Positions 40,808 to 49,723 of a DNA stretch of 64,000 nucleotides are shown in pieces. This stretch comes from Microbacterium sp. AK031 (GTDB lineage Bacteria > Actinomycetota > Actinomycetes > Actinomycetales > Microbacteriaceae): assembly GCF_024807145.1 (NCBI RefSeq), contig NZ_JANUCA010000009.1:62001-126000 (forward strand). The letters are read 5' to 3'. The position numbers were made by a program, and so were the translations under genes. The stretch's first letter is position 1, and each line of letters starts with the position of its first letter. A model generated the notes under the pieces. That model did not search any database and had not been told where the DNA came from. It saw only the letters and a program-made list of their open reading frames with translations.

Positions 40808-40919
40808 CCCGTGGCGCTGCCCGGCTACGTCATGACATCGTTTTGAACCCTGCGCCGACCCGGACTACTCTCGGTTGTCGTGCCCGCTCGCGGCCCATCG
40901 ATCTCCACCCGAGGATGAC

Positions 40920-41666
40920 ATGAACGACTTCGCGTCAACGCCCAAGCTCACCCTTCTGCCTGCTGTCGACGTCGCCGGAGGAAAGGCCGTCCGGCTGACC
41001 CAGGGCGAGGCGGGTAGCGAGACCAGCTACGGCGACCCGCTGGACGCCGCCGCCGAGTGGGTCGATCAGGGTGCCGAGTGGATCCATCTCGTCGACCTCG
41101 ACGCCGCCTTCGGACGCGGATCCAACGCGCCCATGCTCCGCAAGGTCATCAAGCAGTTCCGCAGCGTGAATGTGGAGCTCTCCGGCGGCATCCGTGACGA
41201 CGCCAGCCTCGATGCGGCACTCGAGACCGGCGCTTCGCGCATCAACCTCGGCACCGCCGCTCTGGAGAACCCGGAGTGGGCCGCCGACGTGATCGGTCGC
41301 TACGGCGAGGCCGTGGCCGTCGGTCTCGACGTGCGCGGCACGACCCTCGCCGCTCGCGGCTGGACCAAGGAGGGCGGTGACCTCTGGGAGGTTCTCGCAC
41401 GTCTCGAGGATGCCGGATGCAGTCGCTACGTCGTCACCGACGTCACGAAGGACGGCACGCTGCGCGGTCCGAACCTCGACCTGTTGCGCGAAGTCACTGC
41501 GCGCACTCCGAAGCCGGTCGTCGCGTCCGGTGGAATCGCGAGCCTCGATGACATCGCCGCACTGCGCGAGCTCGTGCACCTCGGGGTTGAGGGCGCGATC
41601 GTCGGCAAGGCTCTCTACGCCGGTGCATTCACGCTGGCAGAGGCTCTGGATGTCGCAGGGGACTGA
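40920..41666 (+). CDS. priA: Phosphoribosyl isomerase A (HisA/TrpF)
   Basis: A 248-residue TIM-barrel isomerase. In Actinobacteria this HisA homologue (PriA) often serves both histidine and tryptophan synthesis. [26 protein letters not shown] carries the first catalytic Asp and [14 protein letters not shown] the second; SGGIRDD and [10 protein letters not shown] bind phosphate. ATG 40920 is chosen since the 15 preceding codons are outside the family. The dual role depends on whether a separate trpF exists elsewhere, which I cannot see. Confidence 0.93.
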   Translation: MNDFASTPKLTLLPAVDVAGGKAVRLTQGEAGSETSYGDPLDAAAEWVDQGAEWIHLVDLDAAFGRGSNAPMLRKVIKQFRSVNVELSGGIRDDASLDAALETGASRINLGTAALENPEWAADVIGRYGEAVAVGLDVRGTTLAARGWTKEGGDLWEVLARLEDAGCSRYVVTDVTKDGTLRGPNLDLLREVTARTPKPVVASGGIASLDDIAALRELVHLGVEGAIVGKALYAGAFTLAEALDVAGD

Positions 41667-42453
41667 CGACGCCTGCGATCACGGCGCCGGTCGAGCCGCT
41701 GAAGGCGGCGACTCCGCAGGCGTCCCCTGGGAGGGCCGCAGTTTCGAGTCGAACCCTCACTCGGGGGATGACGGCTCAGCCGACCCCGCACTGCTCGCCG
41801 CGCTACAGCGCTTCCGTGCCGGAGCGGGCAGCCAGGTCGAGGTCATCGACGCCTTCCGATCTGCCCGGATTCTGATTCCTCTTGTCGCCGAGAAGGGCGA
41901 GGAGGGCGTCGCACCCAGCGGCCTCGCCGTCGACAAGACGCAGGAGCTGTCGATCGTGACGGTCGCGGCTCCCGATGGACGCACGGTGCAGCCGGTGTTC
42001 TCATCTGTCACGGCGATGCAGAAATGGGATGCCACGGCTCGGCCGATCCCGGTGGAAGCCGTTCGTGCGGCGCTGGCCGCGTCCTCAGAGCAGACCGATC
42101 TCATCGTGCTGGATCCGACTTCGGAGACCGAGTTCGTGATCCGTCGCCCCGCCGTCTGGGCGGTGGCGCAGGGACAGAGATGGGAGCCGAGCTTCCTTTC
42201 GCCGGAGGTGTTCACAGCCCTTCAGGAGAGCGTCGCGCGCGAGCTCGCCGTGATCGACGTCGCCGTCGAGGCGGGCGATCCGGACGCGCGGCTGAGCGGC
42301 CCCGAGCTGGTCGTCATCCTCGAGCTGGTCGACGGTCTCGAGCGTGACGTCCTCGACGCCGTGCTCGCACGCCTGGCGCAGCGCTGGGCCGCCGATGACC
42401 GCGTCGCCGTGCTGGCGGACTCCCTGACGGTGAAGCTCCGCCGCTCGACCTGA
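41650..42453 (+). CDS. SseB-family protein
   Basis: A 267-residue protein with an SseB N-terminal domain: [107 protein letters not shown]. The first 45 residues are polar and variable. ATG 41650 overlaps priA by 17 nt, making it the last gene of the his cluster. The biochemical role is unknown; this gene commonly follows priA in Actinobacteria. Confidence 0.8.
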   Translation: MSQGTDDACDHGAGRAAEGGDSAGVPWEGRSFESNPHSGDDGSADPALLAALQRFRAGAGSQVEVIDAFRSARILIPLVAEKGEEGVAPSGLAVDKTQELSIVTVAAPDGRTVQPVFSSVTAMQKWDATARPIPVEAVRAALAASSEQTDLIVLDPTSETEFVIRRPAVWAVAQGQRWEPSFLSPEVFTALQESVARELAVIDVAVEAGDPDARLSGPELVVILELVDGLERDVLDAVLARLAQRWAADDRVAVLADSLTVKLRRST

Positions 42454-42475
42454 ACTTCTGCCATATACTCGCCGC

Positions 42476-42874
42476 ATGCGCAGGATGCTCGCGGTCGGGA
42501 TGCTGGCGATCGTGCTGCTCGGTGCGACAACGGGGTGTGCGCCGACGGAGTGCCCGGCGATCGGCTGGAACAACACAGTCGAGGTCGATGCGTCGGCGTT
42601 CGGGCCGGATGTATTCGTGCAGTTGTGCGTGGACGCCGGATGCTCGGCCGGTCCGGGGGAGGATCACACGCCTTCGTCGGTCATGGGAGCTCCGATGCAG
42701 AACGAGGACGGCGTGTTCAGCCTGAGCATGACCACGCCTGACGAGGCGACGATTCGCGTCTACGCCGCCGCCGGCGCGCTCCTCCAGGAGTCCGTCCACG
42801 ACATCGCATGGACGCACTCCACCGAGGTCTGCGGCGGCCCCAGCAGTGCCGAACCGATCACCCCGACCCCCTGA
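42476..42874 (+). CDS. Small putative lipoprotein
   Basis: A 132-residue exported protein. Signal peptide MRRMLAVGMLAIVLLGAT ends at the lipobox TTGC. The mature part has five cysteines, several spaced as likely disulfides (APTECPAI, QLCVDAGCSAG, TEVCGG), and a beta-rich sequence. It lies 22 bp after the SseB gene. No family recognised. Confidence 0.7.
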   Translation: MRRMLAVGMLAIVLLGATTGCAPTECPAIGWNNTVEVDASAFGPDVFVQLCVDAGCSAGPGEDHTPSSVMGAPMQNEDGVFSLSMTTPDEATIRVYAAAGALLQESVHDIAWTHSTEVCGGPSSAEPITPTP

Positions 42875-42877
42875 GGG

Positions 42878-43270
42878 TCAGTTGACCGGCCCGGTCCACT
42901 TCTCGCCAGGCCCCTTGCCGATCGGGTCGGGGATGGCGGATGCTTCGCGGAAGGCGAGCTGGAGAGAGCGCAGCCCGTCGCGCAGGGAGCGGGCGTGCAT
43001 GTCGCTGATCTCGGGGGCGCCTGCGGTGATGAGCCCGGCGAGGGCGTTGATCAGTTTGCGCGACTCGTCGAGGTCGAGCTCGGCATCAGGATTGTCGGCG
43101 AGGCCCGTCTTGACTGCGGCTGCGCTCATGAGATGCACGGCGGCGGTGGTGATCACCTCGACTGCGGGCACGTCCGCGATGTCGCGGGTGGCTGCGGATG
43201 CCGCATCTTCCTGTTGCTGCCAGCGCTCGTGGCGCTCGTCGTGGCCGTCATCCTGAACCGGAATCGTCAC
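42878..43270 (-). CDS. DUF1844 family protein
   Basis: A 130-residue protein: VPAVEVITTAAVHLMSAAAVKTGLADNPDAELDLDESRKLINALAGLITAGAPEI is the DUF1844 core. GTG 43270 is preceded by AGAAGGCAAGG. It is divergent from infC, an arrangement conserved in Actinobacteria. Function is unknown. Confidence 0.85.
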   Translation of the reverse strand: MTIPVQDDGHDERHERWQQQEDAASAATRDIADVPAVEVITTAAVHLMSAAAVKTGLADNPDAELDLDESRKLINALAGLITAGAPEISDMHARSLRDGLRSLQLAFREASAIPDPIGKGPGEKWTGPVN

Positions 43271-43533
43271 TATGCCTTGCCTTCTGTTAGACTTTGTCGG
43301 GCTTCGGGGCGTAATGCTCCGGAACGAAAGAGGATTCACTTCCCACCCGCGCTTGCCGTTCAAGGCTACCGGGTCTTGCACTCCACCGGCTCACGCCGGT
43401 AGATCAGACACTGTCCGATGTTCAGGGTGCGAAGCCGGCGTCTGAATGCCGGTGGGTGGGGGACGATTCCGATTTCGCCCGTGATGCAGACTGCGTCACG
43501 GTGGCTGAATCCATCGTCTAGAAGGAGTTCCGC
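43271..43533 (+). promoter_or_regulatory. Structured 5' leader of infC-rpmI-rplT
   Basis: About 260 nt upstream of infC. A TAGACT -10-like hexamer is near 43285. The leader then shows a local hairpin ACCGGC-tcac-GCCGGT (43385-43400) nested inside a possible long-range pairing CCCACCC (43342-43348) with GGGTGGG (43454-43460), plus GCCGGC/GCCGG segments. Feedback leaders of this operon that bind L20 are known in other bacteria; here such control is inferred from structure and position only. Confidence 0.5.
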
Positions 43534-44160
43534 ATCAGCGATCCCCGCACCAATGAGCGCATCCGCGTCCCCGAGGTCCGCCTCGTCGGCCCCGCGGGTG
43601 AGCAGATCGGCGTCGTCCGCATCGAGGCGGCGTTGCGCCTTGCGCAGGAAGCCGACCTAGACCTCGTCGAGGTCGCCCCTAACTCGAAGCCGCCCGTGGT
43701 CAAGATCATGGACTACGGCAAGTTCAAGTATGAGGCCGCGCAGAAGGCGAAGGAAGCTCGTCGCAACCAGGCGAACACGATCCTCAAAGAGGTGCGCTTC
43801 CGTCTGAAGATCGAAGCACACGACTACACGACGAAGCTCAAGCGCGCCGAGGGCTTCCTCAAGGCCGGCGACAAGGTCAAGGCCATGATCCTGTTCCGCG
43901 GTCGTGAGCAGTCGCGCCCCGAGCAGGGTGTTCGTCTGCTGCGCAAATTCGCCGAGGATGTCGCCGAGCTCGGCACCGTCGAGTCGAACCCGACGATCGA
44001 TGGACGCAACATGGTGATGGTCGTGGCACCGCTGAAGAACAAGTCGGACGCGAAGGCCGAGCAGAACGCTCAGCGTGACGCGCAGCGCGCGGCCAACAAG
44101 CAGGCGTCGCACGCGACGCGTGACACAGCGGATCCGACCAAGGAAGCCGCAGCGGAGTAA
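43534..44160 (+). CDS. infC: Translation initiation factor IF-3 (ATC start)
   Basis: A 208-residue IF-3: [78 protein letters not shown], then [27 protein letters not shown] lies at 43522-43527, and exactly 6 nt later an ATC codon begins the conserved N-terminus; the first ATG in frame (43552 region or later) would delete conserved residues. Rare start codons in infC let IF-3 limit its own synthesis. The C-terminal tail is Ala/Lys/Asp-rich. Confidence 0.95.
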   Translation: MSDPRTNERIRVPEVRLVGPAGEQIGVVRIEAALRLAQEADLDLVEVAPNSKPPVVKIMDYGKFKYEAAQKAKEARRNQANTILKEVRFRLKIEAHDYTTKLKRAEGFLKAGDKVKAMILFRGREQSRPEQGVRLLRKFAEDVAELGTVESNPTIDGRNMVMVVAPLKNKSDAKAEQNAQRDAQRAANKQASHATRDTADPTKEAAAE

Positions 44161-44232
44161 CACCCGCCTCCCACACTCCCGCAACGCGGGTTGAACCGTC
44201 GCCTGATAAGGCGCCATACGAAGGAAGAGAAG

Positions 44233-44427
44233 ATGCCGAAGCAGAAGACCCACTCGGGTGCTAAGAAGCGCTTCAAGATCACCGGCAGCGGCAAGCTGAA
44301 GAAGCAGCAGGCCGGGATGCGCCACAACCTCGAGCACAAGTCGAGCCGTCGCACCCGCCGTCTGAACCAGGACCAGGTGCTCTCGAAGGCTGACACCAAG
44401 GTCGCGAAGAAGCTTCTCGGTCGCTAA
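44233..44427 (+). CDS. rpmI: Ribosomal protein bL35
   Basis: A 64-residue L35: [47 protein letters not shown] 44233 follows AAGGAAGAGA. The gene sits between infC and rplT in the standard operon order. Confidence 0.97.
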   Translation: MPKQKTHSGAKKRFKITGSGKLKKQQAGMRHNLEHKSSRRTRRLNQDQVLSKADTKVAKKLLGR

Positions 44428-44459
44428 GCGCCCGAACGCAGGAATAGGAACTCAGGAAA

Positions 44460-44846
44460 ATGGCAAGAGTAAAGCGGGCGGTAAACGCCCACAAGAAGCG
44501 TCGCGTCATCCTCGAGCGCGCCTCCGGTTACCGGGGCCAGCGTTCGCGCCTCTACCGCAAGGCCAAGGAGCAGGTCACCCACTCCCTGGTCTACGCGTAC
44601 CGTGACCGTCGCAAGCGCAAGGGCGACTTCCGCCGCCTCTGGATCCAGCGCATCAACGCCGCTGCCCGCCAGAACGGCATCACGTACAACCGTTTCATCC
44701 AGGGTCTCGGCCTTGCCGGCGTCCAGGTGGACCGTCGCATGCTCGCCGAACTCGCGGTGAACGAGCCCGCGACGTTCGTCTCGCTCGTCGAGACGGCCAA
44801 GAAGGCACTGCCTTCTGACGTCAACGCTCCGAAGTCGGCTGCGTAA
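44460..44846 (+). CDS. rplT: Ribosomal protein bL20
   Basis: A 128-residue L20, [73 protein letters not shown]. It organises 23S rRNA and in several bacteria represses its own operon by binding the leader. Followed by a strong terminator. Confidence 0.98.
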   Translation: MARVKRAVNAHKKRRVILERASGYRGQRSRLYRKAKEQVTHSLVYAYRDRRKRKGDFRRLWIQRINAAARQNGITYNRFIQGLGLAGVQVDRRMLAELAVNEPATFVSLVETAKKALPSDVNAPKSAA

Positions 44847-44855
44847 GCATCTTCA

Positions 44856-44892
44856 GAAGACGGGCGCTTCCCTCAGGGGAAGCGCCCGTCTT
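44856..44892 (+). terminator. Intrinsic terminator of infC-rpmI-rplT
   Basis: GAAGACGGGCGCTTCCC and GGGGAAGCGCCCGTCTTC form a near-perfect 17-bp stem with a very short loop just after rplT; the site can also serve the convergent DUF2809 gene. Confidence 0.9.
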
Positions 44893-44913
44893 CGTATGCC
44901 ACCGCTGAGAAGG

Positions 44914-45336
44914 TCAGCCTCGTGGCTGCGCTCGCTGTCGTCGTGTGCCTCGTGAGAGCGCCGCATCGACGATCAGAGCGAGCAGAACGGATGCCGGGTA
45001 CACGAGCAGATCGCGTTGCGCGAAGCTCGAGCCGAGCACCAGCGCAGACGGCGGGAACGCGAGGGCCCAGGTGCGCGGCAGATCTGTGAGCTGCAGGAAC
45101 TCGATGACCGTGCAGAAGATGATCGCGAGTGCGGCGGGCAGCGTCCGGGAACTCCGCGCCAGCAGCATAGCGAACAACAGATAGACGAGCACCGCGTACA
45201 GGGCGTCGCCCGCGATATCGCCGATCTCTCCCGACCCGAATCGATGCACGAGCAGACCGGCGACGAGCACTGCGACCGCCACAGCGACGAGCGCGATCCT
45301 GCGCCGAGCAGGGGAGCGTCTGGTTCGAGCGGTCAC
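44914..45336 (-). CDS. DUF2809 family membrane protein
   Basis: A 140-residue protein with four hydrophobic segments: ALVAVAVAVLVAGLLV, GDALYAVLVYLLFAMLLA, LPAALAIIFCTVIEFLQL and LLVYPASVLLALIVDAAL. The GDALYAVLVY, EFLQL, FPPSALVLGSSFAQRDLLVYPA pattern matches DUF2809, related in layout to VanZ-like proteins. Function unknown. Confidence 0.8.
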   Translation of the reverse strand: MTARTRRSPARRRIALVAVAVAVLVAGLLVHRFGSGEIGDIAGDALYAVLVYLLFAMLLARSSRTLPAALAIIFCTVIEFLQLTDLPRTWALAFPPSALVLGSSFAQRDLLVYPASVLLALIVDAALSRGTRRQRAQPRG

Positions 45337-45421
45337 AGAGGCACACTACGAAGCGAACCTGCACGCAGGCTCGACGCCCGGATGTGTGCGTGGGCGGGGC
45401 TGGTGTCCCTAGACTGGGATC

Positions 45422-46234
45422 GTGCTGGAGAATCCCCGGTCCCCGCGTGTCCGAGCCGTCGCGAAGCTGACGAAGCGCAGCGCGCGAACGGAGACGGGGC
45501 TCTTCCTCCTGGAAGGTCCGCAGGCCGTTCGCGAGGCGCTCGCGTACCGCCCGGAAGGGATCGTCGAGCTGTTCGCGACGCCGACCGGTTGGGAGAAGCA
45601 TCCTGATCTGCGGTCAGCGAGCACGGCACATGGCATCAAGGTGGAGTACGTCACCGAGTACGTGCTGAACGCCATGGCAGACACGGTCACTCCGCAGGGT
45701 GTGATCGCCGTCGTGCGCCAGGCGCCGACGTCGGCTCGCGATATCTTCGCAGCATCACCCCGTCTGATCGCGATCTGCGAGGAAGTGCGTGACCCGGGCA
45801 ATCTCGGCACCATCATCCGTGCTGCGGATGCCGCGGGCGCCGATGCCGTGATCCTCACCGGTCGCACGGTCGATCCCCACAATCCCAAGGTCGTGCGCGC
45901 CACGACGGGATCCCTATTCCACCTGCCGGTGTCCGTCGGCGGAGACCTCGAAGACGTGGTCGAACGGGCCCATGCCGCGGGTGTGACAGTGCTCGCCGCC
46001 GATGTGAAGGGCGACGACCTCCTGCAGGCGCGAGCGGATGGCGTGCTCGCACAGCCGACGGCCTGGCTCTTCGGCAACGAGGCCAGAGGACTCGAGGAGT
46101 CGGCTCTCACGCTGGCCGACCACGTGCTCAAGCTTCCGATCTTCGGTCGCGCCGAGTCGTTGAATCTCGCCACGGCTGCGAGCGTGTGCTTGTACGAAAG
46201 CGCCTTCACACAGCGGGCTGCCGACGGCCGCTGA
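45422..46234 (+). CDS. TrmH-family RNA 2'-O-methyltransferase
   Basis: A 270-residue SpoU/TrmH protein. The N-terminal substrate-binding domain contains RSARTETGLFLLEGPQAVREAL; the SPOUT domain shows motif 1 CEEVRDPGNLGTIIRAADAAGADAVILT, motif 2 WLFGNEARGLEE and motif 3 LPIFGRAESLNLATAASVCLYE, forming the knot that binds SAM. GTG start 45422. Exact rRNA or tRNA target cannot be read from sequence. In Actinobacteria it often lies upstream of pheST. Confidence 0.92.
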   Translation: MLENPRSPRVRAVAKLTKRSARTETGLFLLEGPQAVREALAYRPEGIVELFATPTGWEKHPDLRSASTAHGIKVEYVTEYVLNAMADTVTPQGVIAVVRQAPTSARDIFAASPRLIAICEEVRDPGNLGTIIRAADAAGADAVILTGRTVDPHNPKVVRATTGSLFHLPVSVGGDLEDVVERAHAAGVTVLAADVKGDDLLQARADGVLAQPTAWLFGNEARGLEESALTLADHVLKLPIFGRAESLNLATAASVCLYESAFTQRAADGR

Positions 46235-46270
46235 CGGTCGTCTCCTGACGGGTTCTCCTGTTTCCGGTCG

Positions 46271-46299
46271 GTTACAACTCGATAACCCGCCGGTATTGT
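46271..46299 (+). promoter_or_regulatory. Candidate promoter of gluABCD
   Basis: GTTACA (46271-46276), a 17-bp spacer and TATTGT (46294-46299), 38 bp upstream of the first glu gene and outside any coding sequence. Confidence 0.4.
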
Positions 46300-46337
46300 T
46301 GCTGGTTCCCACGCCGGTGTACTCCTAGTGTGGGGAC

Positions 46338-47087
46338 ATGACCGAGACTGGTGCACCCCTCGTCGTGGTGGAGAACGTTCAGAAGCACTACGGCGACTTC
46401 CAGGCGTTGACCGATATCGACCTCACTGTGAACAAGGGCGAGGTCGTCGTCGTGATCGGGCCGTCCGGATCCGGCAAGTCGACGCTGTGCCGCACGATCA
46501 ACCGTCTGGAGACGATCACGAGCGGCGAGATATCGATCGACGGAAACCCGCTTCCCGCCGAGGGCAAGGGGCTGGCTAAGCTCCGTGCCGACGTCGGCAT
46601 GGTCTTCCAATCCTTCAACCTGTTCGCCCATCTGACGATCCTCGAGAACGTCACGCTGGGGCCGATCAAGGTGCGCGGTCTCAAGAAGGCGGATGCCGAT
46701 AAGGAGGGCATGGCTCTTCTCGAACGCGTCGGCGTCGCCGAGCAGGCCTCGAAGCTTCCCGCCCAGCTCTCCGGAGGCCAGCAGCAGCGTGTCGCGATCG
46801 CGCGTGCACTCGCGATGAATCCGAAGGTCATGCTCTTCGATGAGCCGACCAGCGCGCTGGACCCCGAGATGATCAACGAAGTGCTCGACGTCATGGTCGG
46901 CCTGGCGAAAGACGGGATGACGATGATCGTCGTCACGCATGAGATGGGTTTCGCACGCAAGGCGGCGAACCGTGTCGTCTTCATGGCCGACGGGAAGATC
47001 GTCGAAGAGGCGACACCCGAGGAGTTCTTCACGAACCCGAAGAGCGATCGCGCCAAGGACTTCCTCTCGAAGCTCCTCACACACTGA
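46338..47087 (+). CDS. gluA: Glutamate-type ABC transporter ATP-binding protein
   Basis: A 249-residue polar amino acid transport ATPase. Walker [14 protein letters not shown]-loop [17 protein letters not shown], signature [15 protein letters not shown], Walker [15 protein letters not shown] and the H-loop [18 protein letters not shown] are all intact. First gene of a four-gene operon with the gluABCD order of Corynebacterium; glutamate is the probable substrate. Confidence 0.93.
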   Translation: MTETGAPLVVVENVQKHYGDFQALTDIDLTVNKGEVVVVIGPSGSGKSTLCRTINRLETITSGEISIDGNPLPAEGKGLAKLRADVGMVFQSFNLFAHLTILENVTLGPIKVRGLKKADADKEGMALLERVGVAEQASKLPAQLSGGQQQRVAIARALAMNPKVMLFDEPTSALDPEMINEVLDVMVGLAKDGMTMIVVTHEMGFARKAANRVVFMADGKIVEEATPEEFFTNPKSDRAKDFLSKLLTH

Positions 47088-47122
47088 CCTTTTCTGTACA
47101 CACAGCACACAAGGAGACGAAA

Positions 47123-48040
47123 ATGCGACGCACACGGACACTGGCAGGGGTCGGGATCGCGGCGGTTGCGCTGCTCGCCCTGACCGCTTGCAACAGCGGC
47201 AGCCCCACGACTCCCGGTGGCGACACCGGCGGTGGAGAAGAAGGCGACAAGCCGCTGTACGAGGTCGCTGAGAGCGTAACGCTCGATGGCAGCCCGGCGT
47301 ACGACGCGATGGTGGAGCGCGGCGGTCCCATCATCGGCGTCAAGGAAGACCAGCCCAACCTCGGCTACCTCGACGTCACGACCGGCGAACGCAGCGGTTT
47401 CGACATCGAGATCGCACGCTGGATCGCGGCATCGCTCGGTTTTGAGGAGAGCGACATCACGTACGAGCCGATCGCATCTGCCAACCGTGAGCAGGCGCTC
47501 GTGAACGGCGACATCGACTACTACGTCGGCACCTACTCGATCACCGACTCCCGCAAGGAGCAGATCGAGTTCGCCGGGCCGTACTTCGTCACAGGCCAGG
47601 GCTTCCTGGTCTCCGCTGACAGTGAGATGACCGAAGTGAACGACGTCTCCGACTTCAACGGTATGACGGTCTGCTCGGCAACGGGCTCCACACCGATCTC
47701 GAACATCAAGGAGAACTACCCCGAGATCAACACGGAGGAGTACGACATCTACTCCCAGTGCGTCGATGACCTGCTCAACGGCAAGGTCGACGCGGTCACC
47801 ACTGATGCGGCGATCCTCATCGGCTACGCGGCCCAGGACGCCGACAACCTGAAGGTGCTCGACGGCCTGTTCACGGAAGAGCGCTACGGCGTGGGCATCC
47901 CGAAGGGCGACACCGCGCTGGTGGAGCACATCAACACGCTGTTCACAGAGGGTGGCGACACCTGGCAGGCGATCTTCGACTCGACGCTCGGTCAGTCGGG
48001 CATCGAGGTCGAACAGCCTGCCGTCGACCCCGTCGGATAA
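47123..48040 (+). CDS. gluB: Glutamate-type ABC transporter substrate-binding lipoprotein
   Basis: A 305-residue periplasmic-binding-protein family lipoprotein. Signal peptide and lipobox LTACN at residues 20-24; a Gly-rich linker; then IIGVKEDQPNLGYLDVTTGERSGFDIEIARWIAASLGF and VGTYSITDSRKEQIEFAGPYFVTGQGFLV, the family-3 amino acid binding pattern. AAGGAGACG precedes the start. Confidence 0.92.
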   Translation: MRRTRTLAGVGIAAVALLALTACNSGSPTTPGGDTGGGEEGDKPLYEVAESVTLDGSPAYDAMVERGGPIIGVKEDQPNLGYLDVTTGERSGFDIEIARWIAASLGFEESDITYEPIASANREQALVNGDIDYYVGTYSITDSRKEQIEFAGPYFVTGQGFLVSADSEMTEVNDVSDFNGMTVCSATGSTPISNIKENYPEINTEEYDIYSQCVDDLLNGKVDAVTTDAAILIGYAAQDADNLKVLDGLFTEERYGVGIPKGDTALVEHINTLFTEGGDTWQAIFDSTLGQSGIEVEQPAVDPVG

Positions 48041-48103
48041 TCCGTAGCGGTGGGGAACGGGCGCGAGTCCGTTCCCCACCGCCACTTCAGAGAAGGAGCG
48101 TCC

Positions 48104-48760
48104 GTGGAGGTCATCTTCGGCAACCTCGACCTATGGGGAGAGGGCATCAGCTTCACGTTGCTGGTGTTCTTCTTCGGCGGCATCATCGCGCTCGTGCTCG
48201 GCATCGTCATCGGCGCCATGCGAGTGTCGCCTGTACCGATCGCGCGTGCTGTGGGCACGACGTACGTCACCCTTGTGCGGAACACTCCTCTCACACTCGT
48301 CTTCTTCTTCTTCGTCTTCGGCTACAGCGCGCTCGCGCTGCCGACGTTGTCGAACACGGTGCTCGGCATTCTCGCGATCGGCGTGTACACCGCGACGTAC
48401 GTCGCTGAGACTCTGCGCGCCGGCATCAACACCGTTCCGGTCGGTCAGGCCGAGGCAGCCCGCGCTATCGGGTTGCCGTTCGGCCAGGTGATGACGCAGG
48501 TCGTACTGCCTCAGGCCTTCCGATCGGTTGTGCCGCCGATGATGAGCGTCTTCATCGCACTGCTGAAGAACACGACGATCGCGGCTGGATTCTCGGTCGC
48601 CGTCCTGCCCCAACTGCAATCCACGATCTCCAACTCTCACACGCGCCCTGGTACGCCTATGGAGGTCCTGCTCTGGGTCGCCGCCATCTTCGTCGCCTTG
48701 GTCATGCTGCTGACCTGGCTGCAGCGAACTCTCGAGAACCGGTGGAGGATCGCACGATGA
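48104..48760 (+). CDS. gluC: Glutamate-type ABC transporter permease
   Basis: A 218-residue inner-membrane permease with about five TM segments. The EAA loop reads GQAEAARAIGLPFGQVMTQVVLPQAFRSVVPPMMS, and RNTPLTLVFFFFVFGY is the typical N-terminal element. GTG 48104 is chosen because AGAAGGAGCG lies just upstream and family similarity starts there; the open frame 18 codons upstream is not conserved. It overlaps gluD by 4 nt. Confidence 0.9.
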   Translation: MEVIFGNLDLWGEGISFTLLVFFFGGIIALVLGIVIGAMRVSPVPIARAVGTTYVTLVRNTPLTLVFFFFVFGYSALALPTLSNTVLGILAIGVYTATYVAETLRAGINTVPVGQAEAARAIGLPFGQVMTQVVLPQAFRSVVPPMMSVFIALLKNTTIAAGFSVAVLPQLQSTISNSHTRPGTPMEVLLWVAAIFVALVMLLTWLQRTLENRWRIAR

Positions 48761-49683
48761 CGTCTGTCCTCTTCGACGTCCCGGGCCCCCGCGCCCGTCG
48801 TCGCAACATGACCCTCGCGATCGTCACGGTCGTTTTGGTTGTCGCCGTGATCGCGTTCCTCGTCTGGCGCCTTTCGCTGACAAACCAGTTCAGCCCGGCG
48901 AAGTGGAACGTGTTCACATACTCCCTGGTGTGGACAACGATCGGCGAGATGCTGCTGAACACCCTGCGCGCCTTCGCTCTGGCAGCCGTGCTGAGCCTCG
49001 CGCTCGCGTTCGTGCTCGCCATCGGACGCCTATCCGACCATGCATGGGTGCGTGTCCCCGTCACTGTGATCACGGAGTTGTTCCGAGCTGTGCCGGTGCT
49101 CGTGATGATGATGATCCTCTATTACGGTCTCCCGACGCTCGGCGTGAAAGTGGATCCGTTCTGGGCCGTGGTGATCGCGCTGATGGTGTACAACGGCTCC
49201 GTGCTCGCTGAGGCGCTGCGTGCCGGTATCGAGTCCCTGCCACGCGGTCAGGGAGAGGCCGGTTACGCGATCGGTCTGCGAAAGAGCGGCGTGATGGCGC
49301 TTATCCTGCTGCCGCAGGCCGTCCGTGCCATGCTTCCAGTCATCATCGCGCAGCTCGTGGTGACGATGAAGGACACCGCGCTCGGGTTCATCATCACCTA
49401 TCAGGAGCTGCTGTACTACGCCAAGCTCCTCAGTTCGCAGCAAGGGCGTCCCGCACTGCAGGCGGCGCTGGTCATCGGTGGCATCTACATCGTGATGTGT
49501 CTGATCCTCTCCGGCATCGCGAAGTGGGCGGAGATCAAGACGCGCCGTTCGCCGAAGCTGAAGGCGCTCGCCGCCGACAACGCCGCGGTGATGCACGAGG
49601 GCACCGACACCGAACTCATCGCAGCACAGAAGGGCCCGAGAGACTTCGATCAGGGTGGATCTGGGCCGGGCGGCACTCGCTGA
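48757..49683 (+). CDS. gluD: Glutamate-type ABC transporter permease
   Basis: A 308-residue permease pairing with GluC. After an N-terminal TM (LAIVTVVLVVAVIAFLVW) come the ELFRAVPVLVMMMILYYGLP segment and the EAA loop GQGEAGYAIGLRKSGVMALILLPQAVRAMLPVIIAQ. The C-terminal cytoplasmic tail of about 50 residues is polar. ATG 48757 overlaps the gluC stop (ATGA). Confidence 0.92.
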   Translation: MTSVLFDVPGPRARRRNMTLAIVTVVLVVAVIAFLVWRLSLTNQFSPAKWNVFTYSLVWTTIGEMLLNTLRAFALAAVLSLALAFVLAIGRLSDHAWVRVPVTVITELFRAVPVLVMMMILYYGLPTLGVKVDPFWAVVIALMVYNGSVLAEALRAGIESLPRGQGEAGYAIGLRKSGVMALILLPQAVRAMLPVIIAQLVVTMKDTALGFIITYQELLYYAKLLSSQQGRPALQAALVIGGIYIVMCLILSGIAKWAEIKTRRSPKLKALAADNAAVMHEGTDTELIAAQKGPRDFDQGGSGPGGTR

Positions 49684-49723
49684 CGTTCAGCGCGCGCACT
49701 ACGCGCCGGTAGACTCATGTCTC

